Assembly: GCA_949297765.1 (NCBI GenBank)
Contig: CASFTV010000006.1
Location: 1-64,000 of the forward strand
Length of the DNA stretch: 64,000 nucleotides
Reading direction: 5' to 3'
Source of the DNA: an uncultured bacterium
GTDB taxonomy: Bacteria > Verrucomicrobiota > Lentisphaeria > Victivallales > UBA1829
In this document: positions 9,134-16,773 of the stretch, piece by piece
Layout: each line of letters starts with the position of its first letter
Numbering within the stretch: the first letter of the stretch is position 1
Made by a program: the position numbers and the translations under genes
The notes under the pieces: generated by a model
Databases searched by the model: none
What the model was told of the DNA's origin: nothing
What the model saw: only the letters and a program-made list of their open reading frames with translations

Positions 9134-9559
9134 GGAAAGCGGCCGGCATCCCCCTCCGGACACGCGGAACAATGATTTTTTCCGCGGGAAATCCCGGAAA
9201 AAACGCAGAATCCGCCGGAAAACAGGGAAAAAGAGAAAGAAAATACGTTTTTTTTCCGTTTTTTTGCGAATTTTCTTTTGCATTCCTGTGCGCACGGTAT
9301 AAGTTAATTCGAAAGTCCGGGAAATCCGGACCGAATACCGAGGTGTACGATTGCGTTCCGGCAGTTTCTCCGGGAGGGAAAAAGTCCATGCGCTGCGCAG
9401 ACCGAGGATGAGGGAACATTGAAACAATGTTCAAAATGGTCTGAAAAAAGAGGGTGTTTTCAGACTGCCGCGCGATGCGGCAGCAATTTGCAGATGGCGG
9501 GCCGTTCCATTCCCCGAACAGAGGAAACCGGCCCGGCCGAAACGGAGAAGAGCAGGAAA
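9134..9559 (+). other. Intergenic region and long leader of the RRM gene
   Basis: 426 bases without a supported gene. The first part is rich in A and T runs. A possible promoter is TTGCAT (9278-9283), 14 bases, TATAAG (9298-9303); the short spacer makes it weak. If real, it gives the RRM gene a leader of about 250 bases. No clear hairpin terminator for thiI was seen. Confidence 0.4.
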
Positions 9560-9904
9560 ATGAAGAGCTTATATGTGGGCAATCTGCCTTACAGTGCAAC
9601 GGAAGATGAAGTTCGCGATCTTTTTTCCCAGCATGGGGAAGTCAGCCGCGTCAAACTCGTAATCGACAGGGAAACGAACCGTCCGAAAGGGTTCGGATTC
9701 GTGGAGATGGATGACAACGGAGCCGCAGGAGCAATCCAGGCGCTCGACGGCCAGGAATTCGGCGGGAGAAGACTTCGCGTCAACGAAGCGCGGGAACGCG
9801 CGGAACGCCCGCAGCGCTCGTTCGGAGACCGTCCGAGACGGTTTGACGGCCCCCGGAACGGAGGATTCCGTCCCCGCGAGGATCGCCCCGGAACGGAGTT
9901 TTAA
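9560..9904 (+). CDS. Small RRM RNA-binding protein
   Basis: A 114-residue protein from ATG 9560, preceded by GAGAAGAGCAGGA. A single RRM fills residues 3-80: RNP2 is LYVGNL, RNP1 is KGFGFVEM. The remaining ~35 residues are rich in Arg, Gly, Phe and Asp (FGDRPRRFDG and similar), like the RG-rich tails of cyanobacterial Rbp and other bacterial glycine-rich RNA-binding proteins. It probably binds single-stranded RNA and acts as an RNA chaperone. Known relatives are often cold-induced through a long 5' UTR, and a long leader is possible here too. Targets cannot be predicted. Monocistronic by position. Confidence 0.9.
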   Translation: MKSLYVGNLPYSATEDEVRDLFSQHGEVSRVKLVIDRETNRPKGFGFVEMDDNGAAGAIQALDGQEFGGRRLRVNEARERAERPQRSFGDRPRRFDGPRNGGFRPREDRPGTEF

Positions 9905-9916
9905 GTAATTTCGGAA

Positions 9917-9932
9917 GACCGGTTCGCCGGTT
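9917..9932 (+). terminator. Weak hairpin after the RRM gene
   Basis: A 6-bp stem (GACCGG / CCGGTT, one G-T pair) with a TTCG tetraloop 13 bases after the stop. No T-run follows at once, so termination here is uncertain. Confidence 0.3.
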
Positions 9933-9997
9933 CCGTTTCACGGCTTTCGATCACCTCCCGGGGTCGGAAGCCTTTTTCTTGTCAGGAATTTCCCGAG

Positions 9998-10804
9998 ATG
10001 AAAGAGATTCTGTTTCAACTGCCGCAGGCGAATTTTCCGAATCCGCTTCATCTGGAGTCCGCGGGCATCACGCTCCCGGACCGGAATTATCATATCCGCA
10101 GGGAGTGTTCCAACATCACGGTGATTGAATACATCGTCTCGGGAAAAGGGCATCTGCGGGTGGAAGACCGCTGCTACACCATTCATGCAGGGGATGTCTA
10201 TCTGCTCCACCCGGGAACCAGTCACGACTATCATGCCGACCGGGAGGATCCATGGGAAAAAATCTGGTTCAATCTTTCCGGCTCGCTTGCCGGTCATCTG
10301 ATCGAGGCCTATCATCTGAAGGACGCGGTTCATTTTCCCGGCTGTCCTCTGGAACAGGAGTTCCGCAATGCGCTCGCGATCGTGCAGAACCGTCCGCCCG
10401 GCGCCTATATGGAGCTGTCGCTCGCCCTGCACCGTCTCTTCGCCCTGCTGAACGAGTGGAGAGAACAGCATCCGGAAATGCGCAAAAGTCCTGAAGGATT
10501 GAAACTGAAGGAATATCTGGATCTCCACTGGCGCAATCCGGTCTCGCTGGATGAGCTGGCGGACTGCATCGGGCGCTCCCGGTCTCAGGTTGTCCGGATC
10601 TTCCGGCGCGACTGGAACACCTCTCCCCTTCAGTATCTCCAGCAGCAGCGTCTGAATCTGGCAAAACAGTACCTGGAAAACACCGACTGCAAAATCGCCA
10701 TGATCGCCGAAATCACCGGTTTCCGCGATGAATTCTATTTTTCCAACTGGTTCAAAGAAAAAACAGGCGTTTCCCCCCTGTATTACAAGAGAGGGAAACG
10801 CTGA
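9998..10804 (+). CDS. AraC family transcriptional regulator
   Basis: A 268-residue protein with an N-terminal cupin-like sensor domain (hydrophobic strands with G-x-H and a YLLHPGTSHDY segment, roughly 10-150) and a C-terminal double helix-turn-helix. The second HTH has the AraC signature: IAEITGFRDEFYFSNWFKEKTGVSPLYY. The sensor probably binds a sugar or derivative. The gene converges on the oxidoreductase gene ending at 10839, leaving 34 bases and no obvious terminator. Together with the AraC gene at 13894 it brackets a three-gene catabolic operon, which makes it a candidate regulator of that operon. The inducer is not known. Confidence 0.93.
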   Translation: MKEILFQLPQANFPNPLHLESAGITLPDRNYHIRRECSNITVIEYIVSGKGHLRVEDRCYTIHAGDVYLLHPGTSHDYHADREDPWEKIWFNLSGSLAGHLIEAYHLKDAVHFPGCPLEQEFRNALAIVQNRPPGAYMELSLALHRLFALLNEWREQHPEMRKSPEGLKLKEYLDLHWRNPVSLDELADCIGRSRSQVVRIFRRDWNTSPLQYLQQQRLNLAKQYLENTDCKIAMIAEITGFRDEFYFSNWFKEKTGVSPLYYKRGKR

Positions 10805-10838
10805 TCTGAAAATGTCCGGAAGGGAAGTGATTCCCGTC

Positions 10839-12035
10839 TCAGGAACGGTCTGACCGGCGCTGTCCGCGGGCGAAATAGGCGATCAGCTCGTCGGACAGAG
10901 GAGGAATCTCCATCGGAATACTGCCGTTCCGCATGGAGAAGTGGCCCTGGACTCCGGCGGCGACCGCGTAGCGCGCGGCAACCGGAGAGACATCCGGGAT
11001 CACATCCTCGGCAACAAAATCGCAGAAGGCGTTCAGGAGTTTTCCGTCGGACCCGCCGTGATCCTCTGCTCCGCCCTTCAGGTAGTAGACGACATCCGGT
11101 TCCCGCCGGCTTCCCCGGTCCGTCCACACATGGATCTCACAATCGCCGAAGTCGCCGATGTTCTCCACGCGGCCGTGCGTGCCGATGAACGTGTAGTTCC
11201 GCTCCGAATCAGGAGCGTACATGCACTGTTCGTAGGAGGCCTGCACGCCGTTGTCGAGCTGCATGAGAATCATGCTGTGATCCTCCACGTCCATCCGCGG
11301 GGAGAGGCCCGTCAGCGCAAGAGGCGGCCAGCACTCCCGGGTGAACGAAATTTTCCGGTCCGGCTTCTCCCCCGGCGCGAGTCGCCCTTCAGTCCGGTTG
11401 TAGACCGAAAGACGTCCCATCGCAGTGACGCGCGCGGAATATGCGCCCGCGATCCAGTGGATGACGTCGATATCATGCGCGCCCTTCTGCAGCAGAAGGC
11501 CGGTGCAGTTTTTCCGTTCGGCGCACCAGTGACGGAAATAGCAGCTCCCGTAATTGATGAAATGACGCACCCATGCACACTGCACTTCCCCGATCACTCC
11601 GGAATCGACGATCTCCTTCATTTTGCGGATCGACGCGACATAGCGCATGTTGTGGCCGACAAACAGTTTGGATCCGGTCCGGTACGCCGTTTCCAGAATC
11701 CGGTCGCACCCCTCAATGGTGATCGCCATCGGCTTTTCGAGGAAGACGGCTTTTCCGGCATTCAGAGCGGCCAGGGCGATCTCTTCATGGTACTGGTCGC
11801 GCACCATGATGAAGACGGCATCCAGCGAAGGATCCCGCACCAGATCGCGGTAATCCGAAAACTCCCGGCACATCTCCGCTCCGGGACGCGCCTCGCGGAA
11901 GCGGCGCAGCATTTCCGGATCCCGGTCGCAGACGGCCGCAATCACCGCGCGGGATGGATCCAGATGGCGGAACACCATTCCCGCCCGCAGGGAAAGATCG
12001 GCGCCGATCACTCCGGTTCGAATCAACGTTCCCAT
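10839..12035 (-). CDS. Gfo/Idh/MocA family oxidoreductase
   Basis: A 398-residue protein with an N-terminal Rossmann-type domain and the family marker LEKPMAI near residue 100, followed by the K/D/H active-site region KGAHDIDVIHW. Members oxidise or reduce sugars, inositols and sugar acids with NAD(P). The usual GxGxxG loop is not canonical (GVIGADLSLRAG), so cofactor binding may differ in detail. It is the last gene of a minus-strand operon with a NagB-like protein and a metal-dependent hydrolase (gaps of 12 bases). AAGGAGAAG lies before the ATG. Substrate unknown; the setting suggests breakdown of an unusual sugar or amino sugar. Confidence 0.88.
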   Translation of the reverse strand: MGTLIRTGVIGADLSLRAGMVFRHLDPSRAVIAAVCDRDPEMLRRFREARPGAEMCREFSDYRDLVRDPSLDAVFIMVRDQYHEEIALAALNAGKAVFLEKPMAITIEGCDRILETAYRTGSKLFVGHNMRYVASIRKMKEIVDSGVIGEVQCAWVRHFINYGSCYFRHWCAERKNCTGLLLQKGAHDIDVIHWIAGAYSARVTAMGRLSVYNRTEGRLAPGEKPDRKISFTRECWPPLALTGLSPRMDVEDHSMILMQLDNGVQASYEQCMYAPDSERNYTFIGTHGRVENIGDFGDCEIHVWTDRGSRREPDVVYYLKGGAEDHGGSDGKLLNAFCDFVAEDVIPDVSPVAARYAVAAGVQGHFSMRNGSIPMEIPPLSDELIAYFARGQRRSDRS

Positions 12036-12047
12036 CTGTTCTTCTCC

Positions 12048-12896
12048 TTATTTCAGTTTCATTGCCGGGATTCCCTCCCGAAGACGGCGGGCGTTTCCGT
12101 AAAAGAACTTTTCGGCCTCTTCCGGAGCGCCCCAGCGGTAATAGACCGATCCGATCAGTTCAAACAGAAGAGTCCAGAAGGTCTTCAGCTTGAGAGCCCG
12201 TTCGTTCTCCTCGCGGATTCCGTAGAACTGATCCGTTGCGAAGAGGAATTTTTCATTCAGGAAACGGCCCGATCCGTCATGCGTGAACCGGTCCAGATTC
12301 GCGAGCAGTTCAGGAATGGAATTGCGGTAGCCGCTGATGTCGTGAACGATATTGTCGTAATAATAGAGATTGTGGAACGTTTCCTCCACCCACGGATATC
12401 CGAGATGTCCTCCGATGATCCGGAGATCCGGGAAAGCCTCGGCGATTCCGGCGAGGAACGAAGGTCGCATCCCGTCCGGCCCGAATCCCCGCCCGGGAGC
12501 GCGGCAGTTCCGCCACTCTCCCGCCCGGGCCGCCATGCCGGTATGAAACAGAATCGGCATGCCGAGCTGTTCGGCCCGTTCATAGTAGGGATAGAACTTC
12601 TCGTCGTTCCAGTTCGTATCGGGCTTGTAGGGTTTGAGGCCGATGAACCCCTTGTCGCGGAGGCGGTCGATCTGCTCGACCGGACGGCTGAAATCCAGAT
12701 GCCCGAACGCATAAACGACACCGGGATGCGCCTTCACCGCGTCGAGGACTTCGCTCTCCTCGGCCAGCCGGATACCGCCGAGGTTGTACCCGGAAAGATC
12801 CATCAGCCAGATTTCGTCGAAGACGCCGGAATCGGCAAGTTCGTGAAACCCCTCCGGACGATGCGCCAGATGGGCATGAGCATCAATGCATTTCAT
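12048..12896 (-). CDS. Amidohydrolase-superfamily metal-dependent hydrolase
   Basis: A 282-residue TIM-barrel protein. DAHAH at residues 5-9 gives the first two metal-binding histidines, HTG near 155 and GGHLG near 198 supply further ones, and FATDQFYG near 235 holds the catalytic Asp. This pattern fits the Amidohydro_2 group, which hydrolyses lactones, decarboxylates or cleaves C-C bonds in sugar and aromatic degradation. No signal peptide is present, so it is cytoplasmic. It is the middle gene of the operon nagB-like, hydrolase, Gfo/Idh/MocA. In this setting lactone hydrolysis after sugar oxidation is a reasonable guess, but substrate specificity cannot be read from the motifs. Confidence 0.85.
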   Translation of the reverse strand: MKCIDAHAHLAHRPEGFHELADSGVFDEIWLMDLSGYNLGGIRLAEESEVLDAVKAHPGVVYAFGHLDFSRPVEQIDRLRDKGFIGLKPYKPDTNWNDEKFYPYYERAEQLGMPILFHTGMAARAGEWRNCRAPGRGFGPDGMRPSFLAGIAEAFPDLRIIGGHLGYPWVEETFHNLYYYDNIVHDISGYRNSIPELLANLDRFTHDGSGRFLNEKFLFATDQFYGIREENERALKLKTFWTLLFELIGSVYYRWGAPEEAEKFFYGNARRLREGIPAMKLK

Positions 12897-12908
12897 GATG
12901 AGAACCTG

Positions 12909-13763
12909 TCAGATATTGAACTTCGGAGCGGTTGCCGTTGCGCGGTCGGTCGCGATCGTGCAGTTCGGATGACGGCGGCAGTAGGTGACCGGGTAATCGT
13001 CTCCGGGGCTTCCGGCGGCGGAGATGCGGATGATGGTGTTCGCCCAGAGAAATTCCGTCGATTCATTCCGGGTCATCAGGAGCATCCGTCTTGCGCCGAG
13101 GCACTGTTTCATGCCGAGCGTGATCGCCCGTTTCGGGAAGTTTTCCAGATTTCCGCCCACGCCCTTGTGACGGGTGGCGTCGATGGTCCGGGTGAATTCG
13201 TTGATCTCCAGAATGCGCGGATCGGACTCCGCCACTCCGGGCGCCGGCTCGTTGAACGCCACATGCCCGTGAATGCCGATTCCCCCGAAACAGACCTCGA
13301 TTCCGCCGCTCGATTCGATCATTTCCGGCAGTTCCGCAAGGATTTCGGGACGCGGGAAAATGATCTGCTCTTCCGGCATCCGGAGATCCGGACGGAGACG
13401 GTTGAAAAACAGAGGGCCGATCTGTCCGCGGAAACTCAGCGGATGCGTCATGGGAATGAGTTCGTCCCGGTCGTCCTCGACATACTCGTCCATAAAGAAG
13501 AAGCGGACGTTTTTCAGCGACACGCCTTCGCGGTTGATTTTCTCCGCCATGATCCGGTACGGCTGGGTGGGTCCGACCGGCATAATGAAATTGACAATTT
13601 TCTCTCCCGCTGCGGCTTTGCGGAACTCCGCCACCATCTCCTCCGCCAGATACTCGTACAACTCCTCCAGCGAATCGACCACCTTCAGCTGCCCTCTGGA
13701 CTCCGCAATCAGCTCCTCCACTGAAAGCGACAGCAAATGACGCACTTCCTCTTTTCTGTTCAT
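12909..13763 (-). CDS. NagB-like sugar-phosphate isomerase/deaminase family protein
   Basis: A 284-residue protein of the glucosamine-6-phosphate deaminase/6-phosphogluconolactonase fold. I start it at 13763 (MNRKEE) because AAAGGA is eight bases before that ATG and overlaps the alternative at 13772. MDEYV and AFNEP are kept from NagB. However, the catalytic NDGH of E. coli NagB is replaced by IHGH, putting His165 where Asp141 should be, and the phosphate loop reads MPVGPTQPY instead of the usual TGGTP type. A true GlcN6P deaminase role is therefore doubtful; a related amino-sugar or sugar-acid isomerase is possible. First gene of a three-gene operon, divergent from an AraC gene. Confidence 0.82.
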   Translation of the reverse strand: MNRKEEVRHLLSLSVEELIAESRGQLKVVDSLEELYEYLAEEMVAEFRKAAAGEKIVNFIMPVGPTQPYRIMAEKINREGVSLKNVRFFFMDEYVEDDRDELIPMTHPLSFRGQIGPLFFNRLRPDLRMPEEQIIFPRPEILAELPEMIESSGGIEVCFGGIGIHGHVAFNEPAPGVAESDPRILEINEFTRTIDATRHKGVGGNLENFPKRAITLGMKQCLGARRMLLMTRNESTEFLWANTIIRISAAGSPGDDYPVTYCRRHPNCTIATDRATATAPKFNI

Positions 13764-13806
13764 TTCATTCATCCTTTTTTGTTTTCAGCCGCAGCGGATT
13801 CTGCGC

Positions 13807-13834
13807 TTGTTTTTACAAATATAGGTGTTATATT
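13807..13834 (+). promoter_or_regulatory. Candidate promoter for the AraC gene at 13894
   Basis: TTGTTT, 16 bases, TATATT on the plus strand. Because it interleaves with the minus-strand promoter, one bound regulator could control both. Confidence 0.42.
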
Positions 13835-13845
13835 CCCGAAAACAA
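13818..13845 (-). promoter_or_regulatory. Promoter for the NagB-like operon
   Basis: On the minus strand TTGTTT, 16 bases, TATATT. It lies in the 130-base divergent region and overlaps the opposing promoter. Confidence 0.5.
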
Positions 13846-13871
13846 TATTCTTTTTGATGAAACAATAACAC
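13825..13871. promoter_or_regulatory. Inverted repeat, candidate AraC-type operator
   Basis: GTGTTAT (13825-13831) and its exact reverse complement ATAACAC (13865-13871), centre to centre 40 bp (near four helical turns), around the divergent promoters. Confidence 0.45.
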
Positions 13872-13893
13872 TTTTGAAGGAAGTTGGCAAACG

Positions 13894-14844
13894 ATGCGTA
13901 AAATCGTCAGCCGTCCGAATCCCGGCCGTCTTCCCGGATTTCCGATGCCGGTCCACATCCGCTCGTCGGGCTACAATGAGGCCGAGTACGGATGGACGGA
14001 ATTCGAACCAGGAAATGAAAAACCGTTTGTCCAGCTGTTCTGGTGCGTGCAGGGAGCGGGAGAGATCGTTCTTCCGGACCGGACGGTGATTCTGCGTCCG
14101 GGAGAGACCTTCCACCATCTTCCCGGCGAGGACCATGTCCACCGCTCCTGCGATCCGGAAAACGAATGGCGCTACTACTGGTTCACATTCGACGGGCCTG
14201 CGGCAGAGGCCTTCATTGAGGCATACGGCTATCCGCGGGAGAGCGTCTATTCCGGCGAATGCCCGGTGAATTTGTTTCTGGAGCTGGAGATTCTGGTGCG
14301 GAAACACACGCCGTATGCGCAGCGGCACGCGCTTTCGGTTGCGGCGGAAATTCTTGCCCTCGCGGGCGGAGCGGATGATTTTGTGCCGGAGGAAGGACTG
14401 GTCAAACGGTTTCTTCATCTGGCGGAGGAGTCGGTTCAGTCACCGGGCGTGACTGTGGAGCGCCTGGCGAAAAAACTCGGTGTTCACCGGACCACTCTGA
14501 CCGCGCTTTTCCGTTCGGAAATGGAGATGACGCCCGGAGCCTATCTTGACGGACTCCGTCTCCAGCACGCGCTCGCGCTGCTCCGCGAAACCGATATGAG
14601 AATCAAGGAAGTTGCGGAACACTCCGGTTTTTCGAATCTGAGTTATTTCAGCAGGGCGGTCCGCCGGGCCACGGGACACACTCCGCAGGACTACCGCGCG
14701 GAGAACCGTTCCGCACCGTCCGTCGGCAAAGAGATCCTCCCGTCTCCGGAAGCGGAGGGAAATCCGCTTCCGGAAGGAGGAAGGAATCTTATTCGTTCTG
14801 GAAGATCTGGAATCCTCCGTAGGCTTCCATTCCATGCTCGCTGA
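13894..14844 (+). CDS. AraC family transcriptional regulator
   Basis: A 316-residue protein. Residues ~20-150 form a cupin-like sensor (LPDRTVILRPGETFHHLPGEDHVH), and ~190-280 hold two helix-turn-helix motifs with the AraC signature around IKEVAEHSGFSNLSYFSRAVRR. GAAGGAAG precedes the ATG. It is transcribed divergently from the NagB-like operon and is its most likely regulator. The ~40 residues after the DNA-binding domain are poorly conserved in character and run 56 bases into the 3' end of the convergent amtB gene, an unusually long tail-to-tail overlap, so the C-terminal tail may be dispensable. Confidence 0.92.
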   Translation: MRKIVSRPNPGRLPGFPMPVHIRSSGYNEAEYGWTEFEPGNEKPFVQLFWCVQGAGEIVLPDRTVILRPGETFHHLPGEDHVHRSCDPENEWRYYWFTFDGPAAEAFIEAYGYPRESVYSGECPVNLFLELEILVRKHTPYAQRHALSVAAEILALAGGADDFVPEEGLVKRFLHLAEESVQSPGVTVERLAKKLGVHRTTLTALFRSEMEMTPGAYLDGLRLQHALALLRETDMRIKEVAEHSGFSNLSYFSRAVRRATGHTPQDYRAENRSAPSVGKEILPSPEAEGNPLPEGGRNLIRSGRSGILRRLPFHAR

Positions 14845-16123
14845 GGTCGAGGCCGCGGATTTCCTCTTCCTCGCTTGTACGGAGACCCCAGAAGCGTTTG
14901 ATCAGCAGGAAGAGTACCGAAGCGCTGAGGAAGGAGGCCGCGCCGACAGCGATCACCCCCACGAGCTGCGGCAGGAATTTGAAATCGGGACTGAAAATTC
15001 CAACAGCCAGCGTTCCCCAGACTCCGTTGACAAGATGAACCGCAAGCGCGCCGACCGGATCATCCAGAAAAAGACGGTCGAACCAATAAACCGCCAGCAC
15101 CACGATCACACCGCCGATGCCGCCGATCACGATCGACGACGTGATGCTGACACAGTCCGCCCCGGCGGTAATTGCGACCAGTCCCGCGAGCACGCCGTTG
15201 AGCATCATCGAGAGATCGGGCTTTTTCTGAATCGACCAGGATGTGAACATCGCGGTCATGCACCCGGCGCACGCGGAGAGAGTCGTCGTCACAACGATGT
15301 AGGAAACCAGATAGGGATCCGCAGAAAAGGCCGATGCGCCGTTGAATCCGAACCATCCGAACCAGAGCAGGAAGACTCCGATTGTGGCCAGCGGCATATT
15401 GTGCGCCATGATCGGCCGGGAAATTCCGCCGACGAATTTTCCTGTCCTCGGGCCGAGAAGAATCACCCCTGCGAGGGCGGCCCATCCGCCGACGGAGTGA
15501 ACAAAGGTCGATCCGGCCAGATCATGGAAATTCAGCGACGCGAGCCATCCGCCGCCCCACCCCCATGACCCGACAACCGGATAGACGAACGCCGCATAGA
15601 ACAGCGCAAAAATCAGGTACGAACTCAGACGGATGCGCCCCGCGACCGCTCCGGAAACAATCGTCACGGAGGTTGCAGCGAACATTGCCTGAAAGATGAA
15701 GTCGGTCCAGCAGGTATAGCGGCCGCCGTTGTAGCCGATCAGCCCGGCATCTCCGGGGGGACAGTCGAGTCCGGAACCGCCGAATCCGAGAACGCCTCCG
15801 ATCAGCCAGTCGTTTCCGGGATACATCAGACCGAATCCGATCAGCAGAAAGGTCAGGATGCCGATGCACGGCGTCGCAAGATTTTTGCAGAGGATGTTCA
15901 CGCAGTTTTTCGCCCGGGTGAGTCCGGTTTCCAGAAGAGCGAATCCCAGATGCATGATGAACACCAGAAATGTTCCGATCAGCATCCAGAGATTGTTGAC
16001 CGTGAACATCGTCTCTGCGGCGGTTGCGCGGGCGACAAGCGACTCCGCCTGAGAATTTCCCTCCGCCGCGAACAGGAGAGTTCCCGTCAGGAACAGCAGC
16101 ATGCACAAATTCCATTTTCTCAT
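14789..16123 (-). CDS. amtB: Ammonium transporter
   Basis: A 444-residue Amt/Rh channel protein from ATG 16123 (AAAGGAG before it). A signal-peptide-like N-terminus (MRKWNLCMLLFLTGTLLFAA) precedes about 11 membrane helices, as in other Amt proteins with a cleaved leader. The twin pore histidines are visible in AGSTFVHSVGG and GALAVHLVNGVWG, and NNLWMLIGTFLVF... is the typical first helix. It moves ammonium across the inner membrane. It follows glnK by 16 bases, the classic glnK-amtB pair in which the PII trimer plugs the channel when nitrogen is plentiful. Transcription is expected from the sigma-54 promoter upstream of glnK. Confidence 0.95.
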   Translation of the reverse strand: MRKWNLCMLLFLTGTLLFAAEGNSQAESLVARATAAETMFTVNNLWMLIGTFLVFIMHLGFALLETGLTRAKNCVNILCKNLATPCIGILTFLLIGFGLMYPGNDWLIGGVLGFGGSGLDCPPGDAGLIGYNGGRYTCWTDFIFQAMFAATSVTIVSGAVAGRIRLSSYLIFALFYAAFVYPVVGSWGWGGGWLASLNFHDLAGSTFVHSVGGWAALAGVILLGPRTGKFVGGISRPIMAHNMPLATIGVFLLWFGWFGFNGASAFSADPYLVSYIVVTTTLSACAGCMTAMFTSWSIQKKPDLSMMLNGVLAGLVAITAGADCVSITSSIVIGGIGGVIVVLAVYWFDRLFLDDPVGALAVHLVNGVWGTLAVGIFSPDFKFLPQLVGVIAVGAASFLSASVLFLLIKRFWGLRTSEEEEIRGLDLSEHGMEAYGGFQIFQNE

Positions 16124-16139
16124 TTTTCCGTCTCCTTTC

Positions 16140-16481
16140 TCAGCCGATTGCGGCCGTTCCGGTTTCGCCGGTCCGGATCCGGATGCACTCTTCAAGGGAG
16201 GTGATAAAGATTTTTCCGTCGCCGATCGTTCCGGTTCTTGCGCCGGCGATGATCGCGTTGACGGTCTGATCCACGAATTCATCGTTGACGGCGATCTCCA
16301 TCCGGACCTTCTTGTGGAGATTGACCTCCTGCACCACGCCGCGGTAGGCTTCCAGATATCCTTTCTGGCGTCCGCATCCGAGCGCATTGGTGATCGACAT
16401 TTTGAAAATTTCACGTTTGAACAACTCCTGCTTGACAGCAGTGAGGCGTTCCGGCTTGATGTACGCAGTGATCAACTTCAT
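16140..16481 (-). CDS. glnK: PII-family nitrogen regulator GlnK
   Basis: A 113-residue PII protein from ATG 16481 (GGAGG seven bases before), full length for the family. Typical segments are [25 protein letters not shown] (start of the T-loop), [10 protein letters not shown] (B-loop/nucleotide site) and IRTGE near the end. It senses ATP/ADP and 2-oxoglutarate and gates AmtB. Aligned with E. coli GlnK without gaps, position 51, the uridylylated tyrosine, is Gln, and position 49 (Ser in the phosphorylated cyanobacterial proteins) is Val. Known covalent switches therefore look absent, and control may be by ligand binding alone. First gene of the glnK-amtB operon. Confidence 0.95.
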   Translation of the reverse strand: MKLITAYIKPERLTAVKQELFKREIFKMSITNALGCGRQKGYLEAYRGVVQEVNLHKKVRMEIAVNDEFVDQTVNAIIAGARTGTIGDGKIFITSLEECIRIRTGETGTAAIG

Positions 16482-16538
16482 TCCGGCCTCCTTTTCCTTT
16501 GAATGGCTGATTCCTGAAACGGTTCTGCCGGGAAGGAA

Positions 16539-16554
16539 AGCAGAAGCCGTGCCA
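16539..16554 (-). promoter_or_regulatory. Sigma-54 (-24/-12) promoter of glnK-amtB
   Basis: On the minus strand TGGCAC, 5 bases, CTGCT: a near-consensus RpoN promoter with GG and GC correctly spaced. It lies 58 bases before the glnK ATG, which fits a short leader. A NifA-like sigma-54 activator is encoded at 55809. Confidence 0.82.
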
Positions 16555-16641
16555 GATCCTTCCCGCGGGAGACTTTGCTCTGTTTTGAACGTGTTCAGAC
16601 GCATCCGGCAGTCCGGAATTTCATCCGGAAGCATACAAAAA

Positions 16642-16655
16642 TGTAACGTTTAACA
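16642..16655 (-). promoter_or_regulatory. Possible enhancer for the sigma-54 promoter
   Basis: TGTAACGTTTAACA (plus-strand reading), a partly symmetric TGT...ACA site centred on AACGTT, about 90 bases upstream of the -24 element, a usual distance for activator sites. The spacing between TGT and ACA is 8, not the 10 of classical NifA sites. Confidence 0.3.
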
Positions 16656-16714
16656 AAAATGGACGACAAAAATGAAGAGATTCCGATTCCGGGAGAGAGG
16701 GGACACGGACAGAC

Positions 16715-16742
16715 TTGAAAAATCGGGAAACCGTGTCATATT
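16715..16742 (+). promoter_or_regulatory. Candidate promoter for the lipoprotein gene
   Basis: TTGAAA, 16 bases, CATATT, 32 bases before the ATG at 16774. Confidence 0.4.
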
Positions 16743-16773
16743 TCCATAGTATAGAAAGAGAGGAGAATTCCGA

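Noticed and set aside
10941-13724. A 927-residue open frame on the plus strand
   Set aside because: It is antisense to three well-conserved minus-strand genes and arises from their GC-rich codon pattern; its composition (His/Arg/Asp rich, no motif) is not protein-like.
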